Assembly: GCF_003970915.1 (NCBI RefSeq)
Contig: NZ_RXOF01000001.1
Location: 372,001 to 436,000 of the forward strand
Direction: 5' to 3'
Source of the DNA: Hymenobacter gummosus
GTDB lineage: Bacteria > Bacteroidota > Bacteroidia > Cytophagales > Hymenobacteraceae
DNA: 64,000 nt
The notes under the pieces were generated by a model that saw nothing but the letters and a program-made list of their open reading frames with translations, was not told where the DNA came from and did not search any database. This document shows, piece after piece, positions 49,308 through 58,111 of this stretch (the first letter of the stretch is position 1; each line of letters starts with the position of its first letter). Position numbers and translations under genes: made by a program.

Positions 49308-52217
49308 ATGAAGAAGCACTACGCTTCATCCTGGCTGGCTATTGCCGCCGTGCTGGCCGCTACCGCCCCGGCTGCGGCCCAGCAGCAGATACTTGCCATC
49401 AAAGGCACCGTGCGCGAAGCCGGCACGCAGCAGCCGCTGCCCGGCGTGAGCGTGAGCATCAAGGGCGGCACGACCGGCACCGTCAGCGACGCCAGCGGAC
49501 AGTTTCAGCTGCGCGACAAGCTGCAGTTTCCCTTCGTGCTGGTGTTTAACATGATTGGCTACGAGCCCAAGGAAATCAGCATTCTGGACGCCAAGACGCC
49601 GATTACCGTCGGGCTGGAATCCAAGGCGGTGTTGACCAATGAGGTGGTGGTATCGGCGTCGCGGGTGGAGGAAAGCCGGCTGAAGTCGCCGGTGGCCATC
49701 GAGAAGCTGGACATCCGGGCCATCAAGGAAACACCCGCGCCGAGCTTTTACGACGCGCTGGAAAACGTGAAGGGCGTGCAGATGACGACCTCGTCCTTGA
49801 CCTTCAAGGTGCCCAACACGCGCGGCTTCAACATCCCGAACAACTTCCGCTTTATGCAGCTGGTGGATGGCGTGGATATGCAGGCCGCCACGCTGGGAGT
49901 GCCGCTGGGCAACGCCATCGGCCCGACGGAGCTGGACGTGGCCTCGGTGGAAATTACGCCCGGCGCAGCCTCGGCCCTCTACGGCATGAATGCCATCAAC
50001 GGCATGGCCAACCTCACGACGAAGAGCCCCTTCACCTACCAGGGCCTGAGCGTGTACCAGAAATTGGGCGTCAACCACGTCGATGGCAAGGACCGGGACC
50101 CGAGCGTGCTGACCGAAACGGCCGTGCGCTGGGCGCAGACGCTGGGGCCCGCCCAGCGCTGGGCCTACAAGGTAAACCTGAGCTATTTGCGCGGCACCGA
50201 CTGGCTGGCCAACACCCAGACCGACCAGAACCCGCAGAACCTCTCGTCGGCCAACCCGCGCTTCCCGGAGCTGAGCGGCTCGAACAACCCGGCGGCCGAC
50301 CTCTGGAACCGCTACGGCGACGACAACGCCGGCAACGTGAGCATCACCATCCCCTACAACGGCCGCAACGAAACCTTCAACGTGCGCCGCACCGGCTACT
50401 ACGAGCGGGACCTGACCAACCCCATCGTGCGCAACATCAAGGCCGACGCCAGCCTGCACTACAAGCTCACCGACAAAATGGAGCTGAGCTACGGCTACCG
50501 CTTCGGGCTGATGGACGGCGTGTTTCAGCGCGGCAACAAGATTCAGCTCGACGGCGTGACGGTGCAGAACCACAAGCTGGAGCTGCGCGGGCAGGATTTT
50601 ACCCTGCGCGGCTACATGCTCATCGAAAACACCGGCGACTCCTACAACCTCAACCCGCTGGCCCTGAACCTGGACCTGCAGAACGGCTCGAACGCGGTGT
50701 GGGGCGGCAAGTTCCGCACGGAGCTGCTGAGCCAGATCAACAACGGCACCAGCCTGGCCGACGCCATGCGCGCCGCCCGCACGGTAGCTGATGCCGGCCG
50801 CGCCCAGCCCGGCACGCCGGAGTTCAACGCGCTGAAAAACCAGATTACCCGCACCAACAACTGGGACAGCGGCGTGAACGTGCCGGGCGCGCCCATCCCC
50901 GGCGGGGCGGCCCTCACCCAGCGCAGCCACACCTACCACGCCGACGCGCTCTGGAACCTGGGGCCGCGGGTAAAGTTCGTGGACGTGGTGCTCGGCGCCG
51001 ACGCCCGCCTCTACGCCGTGCGGCCCGACGGCAATAACTTCGTGGACTTCGGCCGGCCGCTGGCGGAGCGCAACCAGCCCGGCGGTGCCAACCAGTACTA
51101 CAAGAAAATCGGTGGCTTCGCCCAGGCCACCAAGCTGCTCTTCAATGACCGGCTGAAGCTCACCGGCTCGTTGCGCCTCGACTACAACCCCGAGTTCAGC
51201 CCCAAGCTCAACCCGCGGGTGGCGGCCGTGTACTCGGCCGGGGCCCAGCAGAACCACAACTTCCGCGCCTCTTACCAGAACGGCTGGCGCTTCCCCTCGC
51301 TGTTTGAGGCCCTGTCGTTCGTCAACAACGGCAACGTGCGCCGGGTGGGCGGCCTGGCCCGGGTCAACGAGGGCCTGAACTACCTCGACAACTCCTACAC
51401 CCTCACCTCGATTTCGCAGTTCAACGCGGCCGTGAATGCCTACGTGGCCGCCAACGCCGGCACCACGGCCAGCCAGGCCGCGCTGCGCCCCGAAATCCGC
51501 TCCCTGCTGCAGGTCGGCAACCTGCCCACCGAGCAGCCCGAGCAAATCAATGCCTACGAGGTGGGCTACCGCAGCGTACTGCTCGACAACCGCCTGTCCC
51601 TCGACGTGGATGCCTACTACAACATCTACTCCGGCTTCCTGGGCCAGGTGGAAGTGAGCGTGCCCAAGGACGCCAACGGCCAGCAGGTGCAGGTCGGCAG
51701 CGACGATGCCGTGCTGGCCGCGCTGAACACGAACCGCGCCGCCCGCCAGGACCGCTACCGCGTGTACACCAACGCCCGCAACGACTACCACAGCTACGGC
51801 TCGACGCTAGGCCTGACTTACAACGTCATCCAGAAGTTTACCCTGGGCGGCAACGTGAGCTACAACGCGCTGTCGGCCAACGACGAGGCCGACATCTTCG
51901 TGACGGGCTTCAACACCCCGAAGTGGGTAACCAACGTGACCTTCGGCAACCGCGAGGTGGTGCGCAACGTGGGCTTCAACGTGGTGTGGCGCCGGCAGAC
52001 TTCCTTCTACTGGGAAAGCCCGCTGGCCAACGGCCAAGTGCCCGCTTACCAGACCGTCGACGCGCAGGTGAACGTGCGGGTGCCGGCGCTGAAGTCGACC
52101 ATCAAAGTCGGTGGGGCCAACCTGCTCAACAACCGCTACATCCAGTACGCCGCCGGCCCGACCATCGGCGGGCTGTACTACGTGGCGCTGACTTTCGACG
52201 GCACGGTGCTGCGCTAG
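49308..52217 (+). CDS. TonB-dependent receptor within the sulfur cluster
   Basis: Complete outer-membrane receptor of 969 residues. Signal MKKHYASSWLAIAAVLAATA; carboxypeptidase-regulatory-like domain at about 28-110; plug with LTNEVVVSASRVEESRLKSP and VDVASVEITPGAASALYGMN-type motif; about 750-residue barrel, ending in VALTFDGTVLR. It starts 51 bp after cysJ and is followed by a DUF2490 gene and cysI, so it is probably part of the same regulon. A sulfur-containing ligand is a reasonable inference; nothing in the sequence specifies it. Confidence 0.94.
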   Translation: MKKHYASSWLAIAAVLAATAPAAAQQQILAIKGTVREAGTQQPLPGVSVSIKGGTTGTVSDASGQFQLRDKLQFPFVLVFNMIGYEPKEISILDAKTPITVGLESKAVLTNEVVVSASRVEESRLKSPVAIEKLDIRAIKETPAPSFYDALENVKGVQMTTSSLTFKVPNTRGFNIPNNFRFMQLVDGVDMQAATLGVPLGNAIGPTELDVASVEITPGAASALYGMNAINGMANLTTKSPFTYQGLSVYQKLGVNHVDGKDRDPSVLTETAVRWAQTLGPAQRWAYKVNLSYLRGTDWLANTQTDQNPQNLSSANPRFPELSGSNNPAADLWNRYGDDNAGNVSITIPYNGRNETFNVRRTGYYERDLTNPIVRNIKADASLHYKLTDKMELSYGYRFGLMDGVFQRGNKIQLDGVTVQNHKLELRGQDFTLRGYMLIENTGDSYNLNPLALNLDLQNGSNAVWGGKFRTELLSQINNGTSLADAMRAARTVADAGRAQPGTPEFNALKNQITRTNNWDSGVNVPGAPIPGGAALTQRSHTYHADALWNLGPRVKFVDVVLGADARLYAVRPDGNNFVDFGRPLAERNQPGGANQYYKKIGGFAQATKLLFNDRLKLTGSLRLDYNPEFSPKLNPRVAAVYSAGAQQNHNFRASYQNGWRFPSLFEALSFVNNGNVRRVGGLARVNEGLNYLDNSYTLTSISQFNAAVNAYVAANAGTTASQAALRPEIRSLLQVGNLPTEQPEQINAYEVGYRSVLLDNRLSLDVDAYYNIYSGFLGQVEVSVPKDANGQQVQVGSDDAVLAALNTNRAARQDRYRVYTNARNDYHSYGSTLGLTYNVIQKFTLGGNVSYNALSANDEADIFVTGFNTPKWVTNVTFGNREVVRNVGFNVVWRRQTSFYWESPLANGQVPAYQTVDAQVNVRVPALKSTIKVGGANLLNNRYIQYAAGPTIGGLYYVALTFDGTVLR

Positions 52218-52252
52218 AGAAAAGGGTTTACAACGAAAAACGCAGCAAATAA

Positions 52253-52419
52253 GAACGTCATCCTGACGAAGGAAGGACCTTCCTCGCACCCCGCAGTTAC
52301 TTCCAAGCGCAACCACCAACGCCCTGACGTCAGAGCGTCGTCACCAAGACTCAACCCAGCAGTGCAGGGCTTGAGGAAGGTCCTTCGCTCCGCTTTGCTG
52401 CGCTCAGGATGACAGACGA
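52253..52419. repeat. Composite inverted repeat, GTCATCCTGA type
   Basis: The left arm (GTCATCCTGACGAAGGAAGG, from 52257) and right arm (AAGGTCCTTCG...CAGGATGACAG, to 52416) pair imperfectly; the right arm carries a small internal duplication (GCTCCGCTTTGCTGCGCTC). It fills most of the TonB receptor-DUF2490 gap. Confidence 0.85.
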
Positions 52420-52436
52420 CTTACCGCTCTACCCAG

Positions 52437-53231
52437 ATGAAACGCCTTTTTCTCTCCTTCACGCTTCTTCTGCTGCTCGCGGCCCCGGCCGTACGGGCCC
52501 AGAAGCAGTTTGTGCGCGAGCAGCAAACCTGGCTCGGCGTGTTCAACCAGACGCGCTTCTCCCAACGCTGGGGCACCTGGACCGACCTACACCTGCGTCT
52601 GCACGACCGGTTCGTGCAGGACATGTACCAGACGGTGGCGCGCGTGGGACTGACCTACTACCTCACCGACGACGTGCGGCTGACCGGCGGCTACGCCTAC
52701 GTGCACCACTTCCCCGACGGGGCCCGCACCATCGGGCAGGCCGAGCACCGGCCCTGGCAGCAGGTGCAGTGGTTCACGAAGTTTCCGCAGGCCCGGCTGA
52801 CGCAGTGGGTGCGGCTGGAAGAGCGGTTCCGGCGCCACATCGTCAGCAATGAGCGCACCGACGAGTTCGACTTCAACTGGCGCACCCGCTACAACCTGGC
52901 CCTGTTCCTGCCGCTGACCCGGCGCAAGTTCGAGCCCGGCGGCCTGCAGTTCTTGCTAAATGACGAACTGATGGTGAACCTGGGCAAGGAAGTGCGCTAC
53001 AACTACTTCGACCAGAACCGCGCCTTCGCCGGGGTGGTGTACCAGGTCAGCAAACACGCGCAGCTGCACCTGGGCTACATGCACCTGTTTCAGCAGCTGC
53101 CCGCCGGCAGCACCTACCGCAATCAGCACACCATCCGGGTTTTCTACTTCCACAACCTGGATTTCCGCCCCGCACCGGCCGCCGTGCCGCCCGCTCCCCC
53201 AATTCCGCCGGCCGGCATCAGCGGCTCCTGA
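52437..53231 (+). CDS. DUF2490 outer-membrane protein
   Basis: 264 residues, signal MKRLFLSFTLLLLLAAPAV. DUF2490 pattern: QQTWLGVFNQTRFSQRWGTW, DDVRLTGGYAYVHHFPDGA, WVRLEERFRRHI, all short amphipathic strands of a small beta-barrel. Pro-rich C-terminus. Found between the TonB receptor and cysI, suggesting an envelope function linked to sulfur supply (inference). ATG 52437. Confidence 0.88.
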   Translation: MKRLFLSFTLLLLLAAPAVRAQKQFVREQQTWLGVFNQTRFSQRWGTWTDLHLRLHDRFVQDMYQTVARVGLTYYLTDDVRLTGGYAYVHHFPDGARTIGQAEHRPWQQVQWFTKFPQARLTQWVRLEERFRRHIVSNERTDEFDFNWRTRYNLALFLPLTRRKFEPGGLQFLLNDELMVNLGKEVRYNYFDQNRAFAGVVYQVSKHAQLHLGYMHLFQQLPAGSTYRNQHTIRVFYFHNLDFRPAPAAVPPAPPIPPAGISGS

Positions 53232-53301
53232 TAGCCCCACTGCCCCGGCCCACCTGCCTCCACCATCCAACTTTCCGCGGAACCTGCTTCCGCCCACCGA
53301 T

Positions 53302-55008
53302 ATGACCGACAAGTCCCAGCTTTCCGAAGTCGAGCACGTCAAGGATGCCAGCAACTACCTGCGTGGCACCTTGCGCGAGAGCGTGCAGAACCCGATTACG
53401 GGTGCCCTCTACCCCGACGACACTCACCTGATCAAGTTTCACGGCTCCTACCAGCAAACCGACCGCGACCTGGAAAGTGAGCGGAAGCGCCAGAAGCTGG
53501 AGCCGCTCTACTCCTTCATGATCCGGGTGCGCGTGCCCGGCGGCGTGGCCTCGCCCGAGCAGTGGCAGCGCATGGACGACCTCGCCAACGAGTACGCCAA
53601 CGGCACCCTCAAGCTCACCACGCGCCAGACCTTTCAGCTCCACGGCGTGCTCAAGCGCGACCTGCAGCAGACCATCCAGGGCTTCAACGCGGTACTAATG
53701 GACAGCATTGCCGGCTGCGGCGACGTGAACCGCAACGTGATGTGCGGCGCCAATCCGCACGAGTCGCAGCTGCACGCCGAGGTGTATGAGGTGAGCCGGC
53801 AGATCAGCGCGCACCTCACGCCCCAGACTACCGCCTACTGGGAGCTGTGGCTCAACGGCGAGCAGCACCTCTCGACCGAGCCGGCCGAGGACGCAGAGCC
53901 GATTTACGGCAAGACCTACCTGCCGCGCAAGTTCAAGATTGCCCTGGCCGTGCCGCCCTACAACGACACCGATATCTTCGCCAACGACATCGGCCTGATT
54001 GCCATCGAAGAAAACGGCCGGCTGGTGGGCTTCAACGTGGCTATCGGCGGCGGCATGGGCATGACGTTCGGCATGCCGGACACCTACCCGCGGCTGGCGG
54101 ACCTCATCGGCTTCGTGCCGACGGCGCAGGTAGTCGACGTGTGCGAGAAAATCGTGACGATTCAGCGCGACTGGGGCAACCGGCAGAACCGCAAGTTCTC
54201 CCGCCTGAAGTACACCATCGACCGCGTGGGCCTCGACACGTTCGTGGCCGAGCTGCAGCAGCGCCTGGGGTACGCGCTGGAGCCCACCCGCGCCTACCGC
54301 TTCGAGACGTCGAGCGACAATTTCGGCTGGATGCAGGGCCCAGATGGCAAGCTGCACCTGGGTTTGTTTGTGGAAGGCGGCCGGGTGAAGGATACCGACG
54401 CTGTGCAGCTCAAAACCGCTCTGCGCGAAGTGGCCGGCTTCCACACCGGCGAGTTCCGGCTGACGGGCAACCAGAACCTCATCATTGCCAACATCGAGCC
54501 GGCGCACCGCCCGCAAATCGAGCAGGTGCTGGCCCGGTACGGCGTGCTGGGCCCGACCATCGAGCGGACCGCGCTGCGCCTTGGCGCGCTGGCCTGCGTG
54601 GCCCTAAATACTTGTTCACTAGCTTTTGCCGAAGCGGAACGTTATCTTCCCCAGCTCCTCGACCGCCTCGATACCGTTATCCGGGCCCATGGCCTGGCCG
54701 ACGCGGGCATTCAGATTCGCATGACCGGCTGCCCCAACGGCTGCGCCCGCCCCTACCTCGGCGAAATCGGGCTGGTGGGCAAGGCCGTCGGGCGCTACAA
54801 CCTCTACCTCGGCGCCAGCCACAGCGGCGAGCGGCTGAACAAGCTCTACCGGGAGATGTTAGACGAAGACGGCATCATCCGGGAGCTGACGCCGCTGCTG
54901 GCCGCCTACGCCCAAGACCGCCTGCCCGCCGAACGCTTCGGCGACTTTGTCATCCGCCAAGGCTACGTTCAGCCCACTACCCACGGCCAAAACTTCCACG
55001 CTGCATGA
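53302..55008 (+). CDS. cysI: Sulfite reductase hemoprotein subunit
   Basis: Siroheme/4Fe-4S enzyme reducing sulfite to sulfide with CysJ; 568 residues, E. coli CysI length. Motifs: SNYLRGTLRESVQ near the start, TRQTFQLHGVLKRDL, CGDVNRNVMCGANP. The cofactor cysteines lie in ACVALNTCSLAFAEAERYLP and MTGCPNGCARPYLGEIGLVG. The usual CxxLPTC Pro is Asn here (CVALNTC), and the codons around it (54604-54630) are A/T-rich, unlike the rest of the gene. ATG at 53302. The next gene overlaps by 4 bp (ATGA). Confidence 0.96.
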   Translation: MTDKSQLSEVEHVKDASNYLRGTLRESVQNPITGALYPDDTHLIKFHGSYQQTDRDLESERKRQKLEPLYSFMIRVRVPGGVASPEQWQRMDDLANEYANGTLKLTTRQTFQLHGVLKRDLQQTIQGFNAVLMDSIAGCGDVNRNVMCGANPHESQLHAEVYEVSRQISAHLTPQTTAYWELWLNGEQHLSTEPAEDAEPIYGKTYLPRKFKIALAVPPYNDTDIFANDIGLIAIEENGRLVGFNVAIGGGMGMTFGMPDTYPRLADLIGFVPTAQVVDVCEKIVTIQRDWGNRQNRKFSRLKYTIDRVGLDTFVAELQQRLGYALEPTRAYRFETSSDNFGWMQGPDGKLHLGLFVEGGRVKDTDAVQLKTALREVAGFHTGEFRLTGNQNLIIANIEPAHRPQIEQVLARYGVLGPTIERTALRLGALACVALNTCSLAFAEAERYLPQLLDRLDTVIRAHGLADAGIQIRMTGCPNGCARPYLGEIGLVGKAVGRYNLYLGASHSGERLNKLYREMLDEDGIIRELTPLLAAYAQDRLPAERFGDFVIRQGYVQPTTHGQNFHAA

Positions 55009-56516
55009 GTTCATCCGCTTTGCCGCTTCACCTGGCCACCGGCCCACCCGCCGACCGCCCCGCGCCCCAGGCCGGCAACACGCTGTTTCCGGTGTTTCTG
55101 AAGCTGGAGCACCTGCGGGTGCTGCTGGTGGGCGGCGGCGCCGTGGGCCTCGAAAAGCTCACGGCTATGCTGCGCAACAGCCCCGCCGCCAGCATTACGG
55201 TGGTCAGCGAGGCTATTTCCCCCGAAATCCGCACGCTGGCGGCCCAGCACCCCGCCGTGCAGCTGCACGAGCGGCCCTACCAGCTCACCGACCTGCTCGG
55301 CCACGACCTGGTGCTCATCGCCACCAACGACCGGGCGCTGAACAGCCGCATCAAGCAGGAAGCTGCCGGCCACGGCCTGCTGGCCAACGTGGCCGACACG
55401 CCCGACGAGTGCGACTTCTATCTCGGCTCCATCGTGCAGAAAGGCGACCTGAAAGTGGCCATCAGCACCAACGGCAAGTCGCCGACGGTGGCCAAGCGCC
55501 TGCGCGACGTGCTGGGCGAGGTGCTGCCCGACGAGCTGAACTCGGTGCTGCAGCACATGGGCGTCATCCGCAGCCGCCTGGCCGGCGACTTTTCGCAGAA
55601 AGTCCGGGCCCTGAACGAGGTGACGGCCGAGCTGGCCGAGTCGCCCGAAACGACGATGTGGCGGCGCATTGCCACGTTTTCGCTGATGGCTTTTGCCTTG
55701 CTGCTGGGCATCAACGTGCTGTCGATTTACTACACCTGGCCCGAGGTCTGGGGCGTGGTCAGCCATGCCCGCACCTTCTACATCTTCATGGCCGTGGGCT
55801 TCGCCGCCCAGCTCGTCGACGGGCTGCTGGGCATGGGCTACGGCGTGGTTACGGCCATCAGCCTGATGTCCTTGGGGCTGAACCCGGCGGCTGTCAGCGC
55901 CAGCATCCACACGGCCGAAATGTTTGCGGCCGGCGCCTCGGGCTACAACCACTACCGCTTCGGCAACGTGAACCGCCGCCTGTTCCGGGCCCTGCTGATT
56001 CCGGGCATCCTGGGCGCGGTGAGCGGGGCTTTCCTGCTCTCGAAGCTCGGGGAGGAATACGCCGGCTACGTCAAGCCGGTGCTGGCCGCGTACCTGCTGC
56101 TGCTGGGCGTGCGCATCATCACCAAAGCCTTCCGCAAGCCCGACCTGCGCAAGCGCAAGGTGAAGCACGTGGGCTGGCTGGCCGGCGCCGGCGGCTTCCT
56201 CGACTCGTTCGGCGGCGGCGGCTGGGGCCCTTTGGTTACCAGCACGCTCATTTCGCAGGGCCGCACGCCGCAGTACGTTATCGGCTCGGTGAGTTTGACG
56301 GAGTTCTTCGTCACCTTCGCCAGCGCCCTCACCTTCTTCGCTACCATCGGCATTTCGCACTGGCAGGTGGTGCTGGGGCTGATTGTGGGCGGGGTGGCCG
56401 CCGCGCCTTTCGCCGCCCGCCTAGCCGGCCGCATTTCCACCCGCTTCATGTTCCTGGGCGTGGGCCTGATGGTCATCATCTGGAGCCTGTGGGCCCTGCG
56501 GAAGGTGTTTTTCTAG
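55005..56516 (+). CDS. Precorrin-2 dehydrogenase domain fused to TauE/SafE (TSUP) transporter
   Basis: 503-residue fusion. Residues about 28-215 are a CysG-N/Met8-like NAD domain (VLLVGGGAVGLEKLTAMLRN; DLVLIATNDRALN; KGDLKVAISTNGKSPTVAKR) for the last siroheme steps. Residues about 222-503 hold a TauE/SafE-type sulfite or anion exporter with eight helices and two TSUP repeats (QLVDGLLGMGYGVVTAISLM and GFLDSFGGGGWGPLVTSTLI). One chain thus combines cofactor synthesis for sulfite reductase with a probable sulfite/sulfur transporter. Start overlaps the cysI stop (ATGA). Last gene of the sulfur cluster. Confidence 0.92.
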   Translation: MSSSALPLHLATGPPADRPAPQAGNTLFPVFLKLEHLRVLLVGGGAVGLEKLTAMLRNSPAASITVVSEAISPEIRTLAAQHPAVQLHERPYQLTDLLGHDLVLIATNDRALNSRIKQEAAGHGLLANVADTPDECDFYLGSIVQKGDLKVAISTNGKSPTVAKRLRDVLGEVLPDELNSVLQHMGVIRSRLAGDFSQKVRALNEVTAELAESPETTMWRRIATFSLMAFALLLGINVLSIYYTWPEVWGVVSHARTFYIFMAVGFAAQLVDGLLGMGYGVVTAISLMSLGLNPAAVSASIHTAEMFAAGASGYNHYRFGNVNRRLFRALLIPGILGAVSGAFLLSKLGEEYAGYVKPVLAAYLLLLGVRIITKAFRKPDLRKRKVKHVGWLAGAGGFLDSFGGGGWGPLVTSTLISQGRTPQYVIGSVSLTEFFVTFASALTFFATIGISHWQVVLGLIVGGVAAAPFAARLAGRISTRFMFLGVGLMVIIWSLWALRKVFF

Positions 56517-56565
56517 TTATTCCCACCGGGGCGCCTCCCGCCAAAAAGAGGACCAGCCAGCAAAC

Positions 56566-56771
56566 GTAAGATGCTGTTACGAGTAGCCGTAACGGCATCT
56601 TACGTTTGTAATCCTGCCTTACGACTACTCGTAACGGCATCTTACGCGTGTAAGATGGCACCACGAGCAGTCGTATCAGCATCCGACGCGTGTCGGATGG
56701 CACTACGAGAAGTCGTATCGGCACCTTTCGCGTGTAAGATGGGCTTACGATAGGTCGTAGCGGCATCTTAC
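56566..56771. repeat. Tandem array of five 42-bp palindromic units
   Basis: Units of 38 nt start at 56566, 56608, 56650, 56692 and 56734, separated by 4-nt linkers (GTTT or GCGT). Unit form: GTAAGATG, a TACGA-N-TCGTA inner hairpin, CATCTTAC. The right arm of one unit pairs with the left arm of the next across the linker. Outer flanks (CCAGCCAGCAAACG and CGTTTGCTGGCCAGG) are also complementary. It lies in the 341-bp gap between the TauE fusion and a convergent PRC-barrel gene; nothing else is seen there. Confidence 0.92.
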
Positions 56772-56857
56772 GTTTGCTGGCCAGGCCTGCATTTTCTTGC
56801 ATCGGCGGCCGACGCTCAACATCCGGCGTTGCGGCAGCGGGAGGCCGTATGCCGCGG

Positions 56858-57403
56858 CTAGTTCAGCTCGCCTTTCGGCGGCACGTTCACGTCGGGGCGG
56901 GGGCGAAAGGCGCTGGGCAGCTCACTGGGGCGGCGGCGGTGGTAGAAGTGCTGCTCGTCGTAGCCGGGGCCGTCGTAGAAGGGTGACTGGGCTTCGCGGG
57001 TGGGTACGGGCAGGCTCAGGGCGCGTAGCATGGCCTCTTCGTAGTCGCGGCTGATGCTGATTTCCTGGTAGGGCGGGTAGTTCAGCACCGATTCGCTGGT
57101 CAGGGCGGGCACGAATACGTTGTCGCCGTCGTCATCCAGTGCCGCGGCCCCGATGGGCACCAGGATGTGCCGCTCGTGCTGGTTGATGTTCAGGCCGGCG
57201 TCCAGCTCCACGTCGAGGTAGCGCACTTTCATGGCGGCGGGTTCCACAATCAGCTCGTGCACGTCGCCGAACCGCTTGCCGTCGGCGCCGCGCACGGCCC
57301 AGCCGCGCACGTCGGGGCTGCCGTCGGCTACTTCAAAATCGTGCAAATCGCGCAGGCGCGTCAGGTGCATGCCTTCGGCGCTGGGGACGGGGGTAGTTTC
57401 CAT
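56858..57403 (-). CDS. PRC-barrel domain protein
   Basis: 181 residues, no signal. PRC-barrel at about residues 15-110: DVRGWAVRGADGKRFGDVHE, LIVEPAAMKVRYLDVELDAG, HERHILVPIGAAALDDDGDN. C-terminal tail is Tyr/Pro/Arg rich (YDEQHFYHRRRPSELPSAFR). Related proteins are often stress or photosynthesis-associated adaptor domains; role here unknown. ATG 57403. A single-TM protein gene lies 27 bp upstream on the same strand. Confidence 0.86.
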   Translation of the reverse strand: METTPVPSAEGMHLTRLRDLHDFEVADGSPDVRGWAVRGADGKRFGDVHELIVEPAAMKVRYLDVELDAGLNINQHERHILVPIGAAALDDDGDNVFVPALTSESVLNYPPYQEISISRDYEEAMLRALSLPVPTREAQSPFYDGPGYDEQHFYHRRRPSELPSAFRPRPDVNVPPKGELN

Positions 57404-57430
57404 TGACTTCGCGTTAGGAGGTAATCCGGG

Positions 57431-58111
57431 CTAGGCGGCGGGCTTTTCGAGCACGCGCAGCACGTTGGCGGCCTGCTGAAAAAACTCCTGGGTGGCCTGT
57501 TGCTCGGCGGCGGTGGCGGTGCGGCCGCTGAGCTGCGCGGCCTGGTCCACCAGTTTTTTCACGTCGCGCTCCAGGGTGGCGTAGCCGCGGCGCTGCATCT
57601 CCTGCATCAGCTCGGCGGCAGCTACCAGCCCGGGGCGCAGGGAGCCGCCATCGGCCACGCGGCTGGTGGCGCTGGTCAGGTCGTTGCGCTTTTCTTCCAC
57701 GGCGGGGTTGCGCAAATCGGTGCGGTCGGCCAGGCCCACCAGCACGTTGGTGAGCAGCCCCAGCCCACGGCGGGCGTAGGTGCTGCTGGTCGGGTCGTCG
57801 GCCACGAAGGCGTAGAAGTCGGCGGGCTCGGCGCCGGTGTCGTCGGCGGCGGCACCTTCGCCGGCCAGCGCACCCACCGACGGGTCACCGGTTGGGGCGT
57901 CGGGGTTGGTGGTCGTGGCCGCGTCGCCGCTGGGCACGCTCACGGTATCGGCGGGGGTGGCGGCCGGCGCCCCAGGCTCGGGCGCGGCGGCCGGGCCCCG
58001 GTCGCGGCTGACGAGGAACCACGCGCCCAGGGCCAGCACCACCAGCACCGCCACGATGAGCGGCCAGGGGCTGAGCCGTTTTTTCTTTCGTTGAATGTTG
58101 ATTTCAGCCAT
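57431..58111 (-). CDS. Single-pass membrane protein with Ala/Pro-rich linker
   Basis: 226 residues. Basic N-terminus (MAEINIQRKKKRLSPW), one membrane helix (PLIVAVLVVLALGAWFLV), a 75-residue Ala/Pro/Asp/Thr linker, then a helical domain of about 110 residues (RRGLGLLTNVLVGLADRTDL, LMQEMQRRGYATLERDVKKL). No family name recognised. ATG at 58111 chosen; longer ORF starts lack similarity and the basic N-terminus is a natural start. Same strand as, and just upstream of, the PRC-barrel gene; likely co-transcribed. Confidence 0.8.
   Translation of the reverse strand: MAEINIQRKKKRLSPWPLIVAVLVVLALGAWFLVSRDRGPAAAPEPGAPAATPADTVSVPSGDAATTTNPDAPTGDPSVGALAGEGAAADDTGAEPADFYAFVADDPTSSTYARRGLGLLTNVLVGLADRTDLRNPAVEEKRNDLTSATSRVADGGSLRPGLVAAAELMQEMQRRGYATLERDVKKLVDQAAQLSGRTATAAEQQATQEFFQQAANVLRVLEKPAA

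Noticed and set aside
49326-51791. 821-codon open frame antisense to the TonB receptor
   Set aside because: GC-rich codon bias leaves long open frames opposite real genes. The translation is His/Val/Gly/Gln-rich with no domain, while the plus strand encodes a clear receptor.
53847-55004. Upstream extension of the CysG-N/TauE reading frame into cysI
   Set aside because: The extension is Arg/Pro-rich out-of-frame cysI sequence. The ATGA overlap at 55005 gives a natural start.
56566-56771. CRISPR array
   Set aside because: The 42-bp units are similar along their full length, with no unique spacers and only 4-nt linkers, and no cas genes are nearby.
56476-56802. Repetitive ORFs on both strands over the 42-bp array
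   Set aside because: Because 42 is a multiple of three, the repeat is open in several frames. The translations are simple repeats with no start context.
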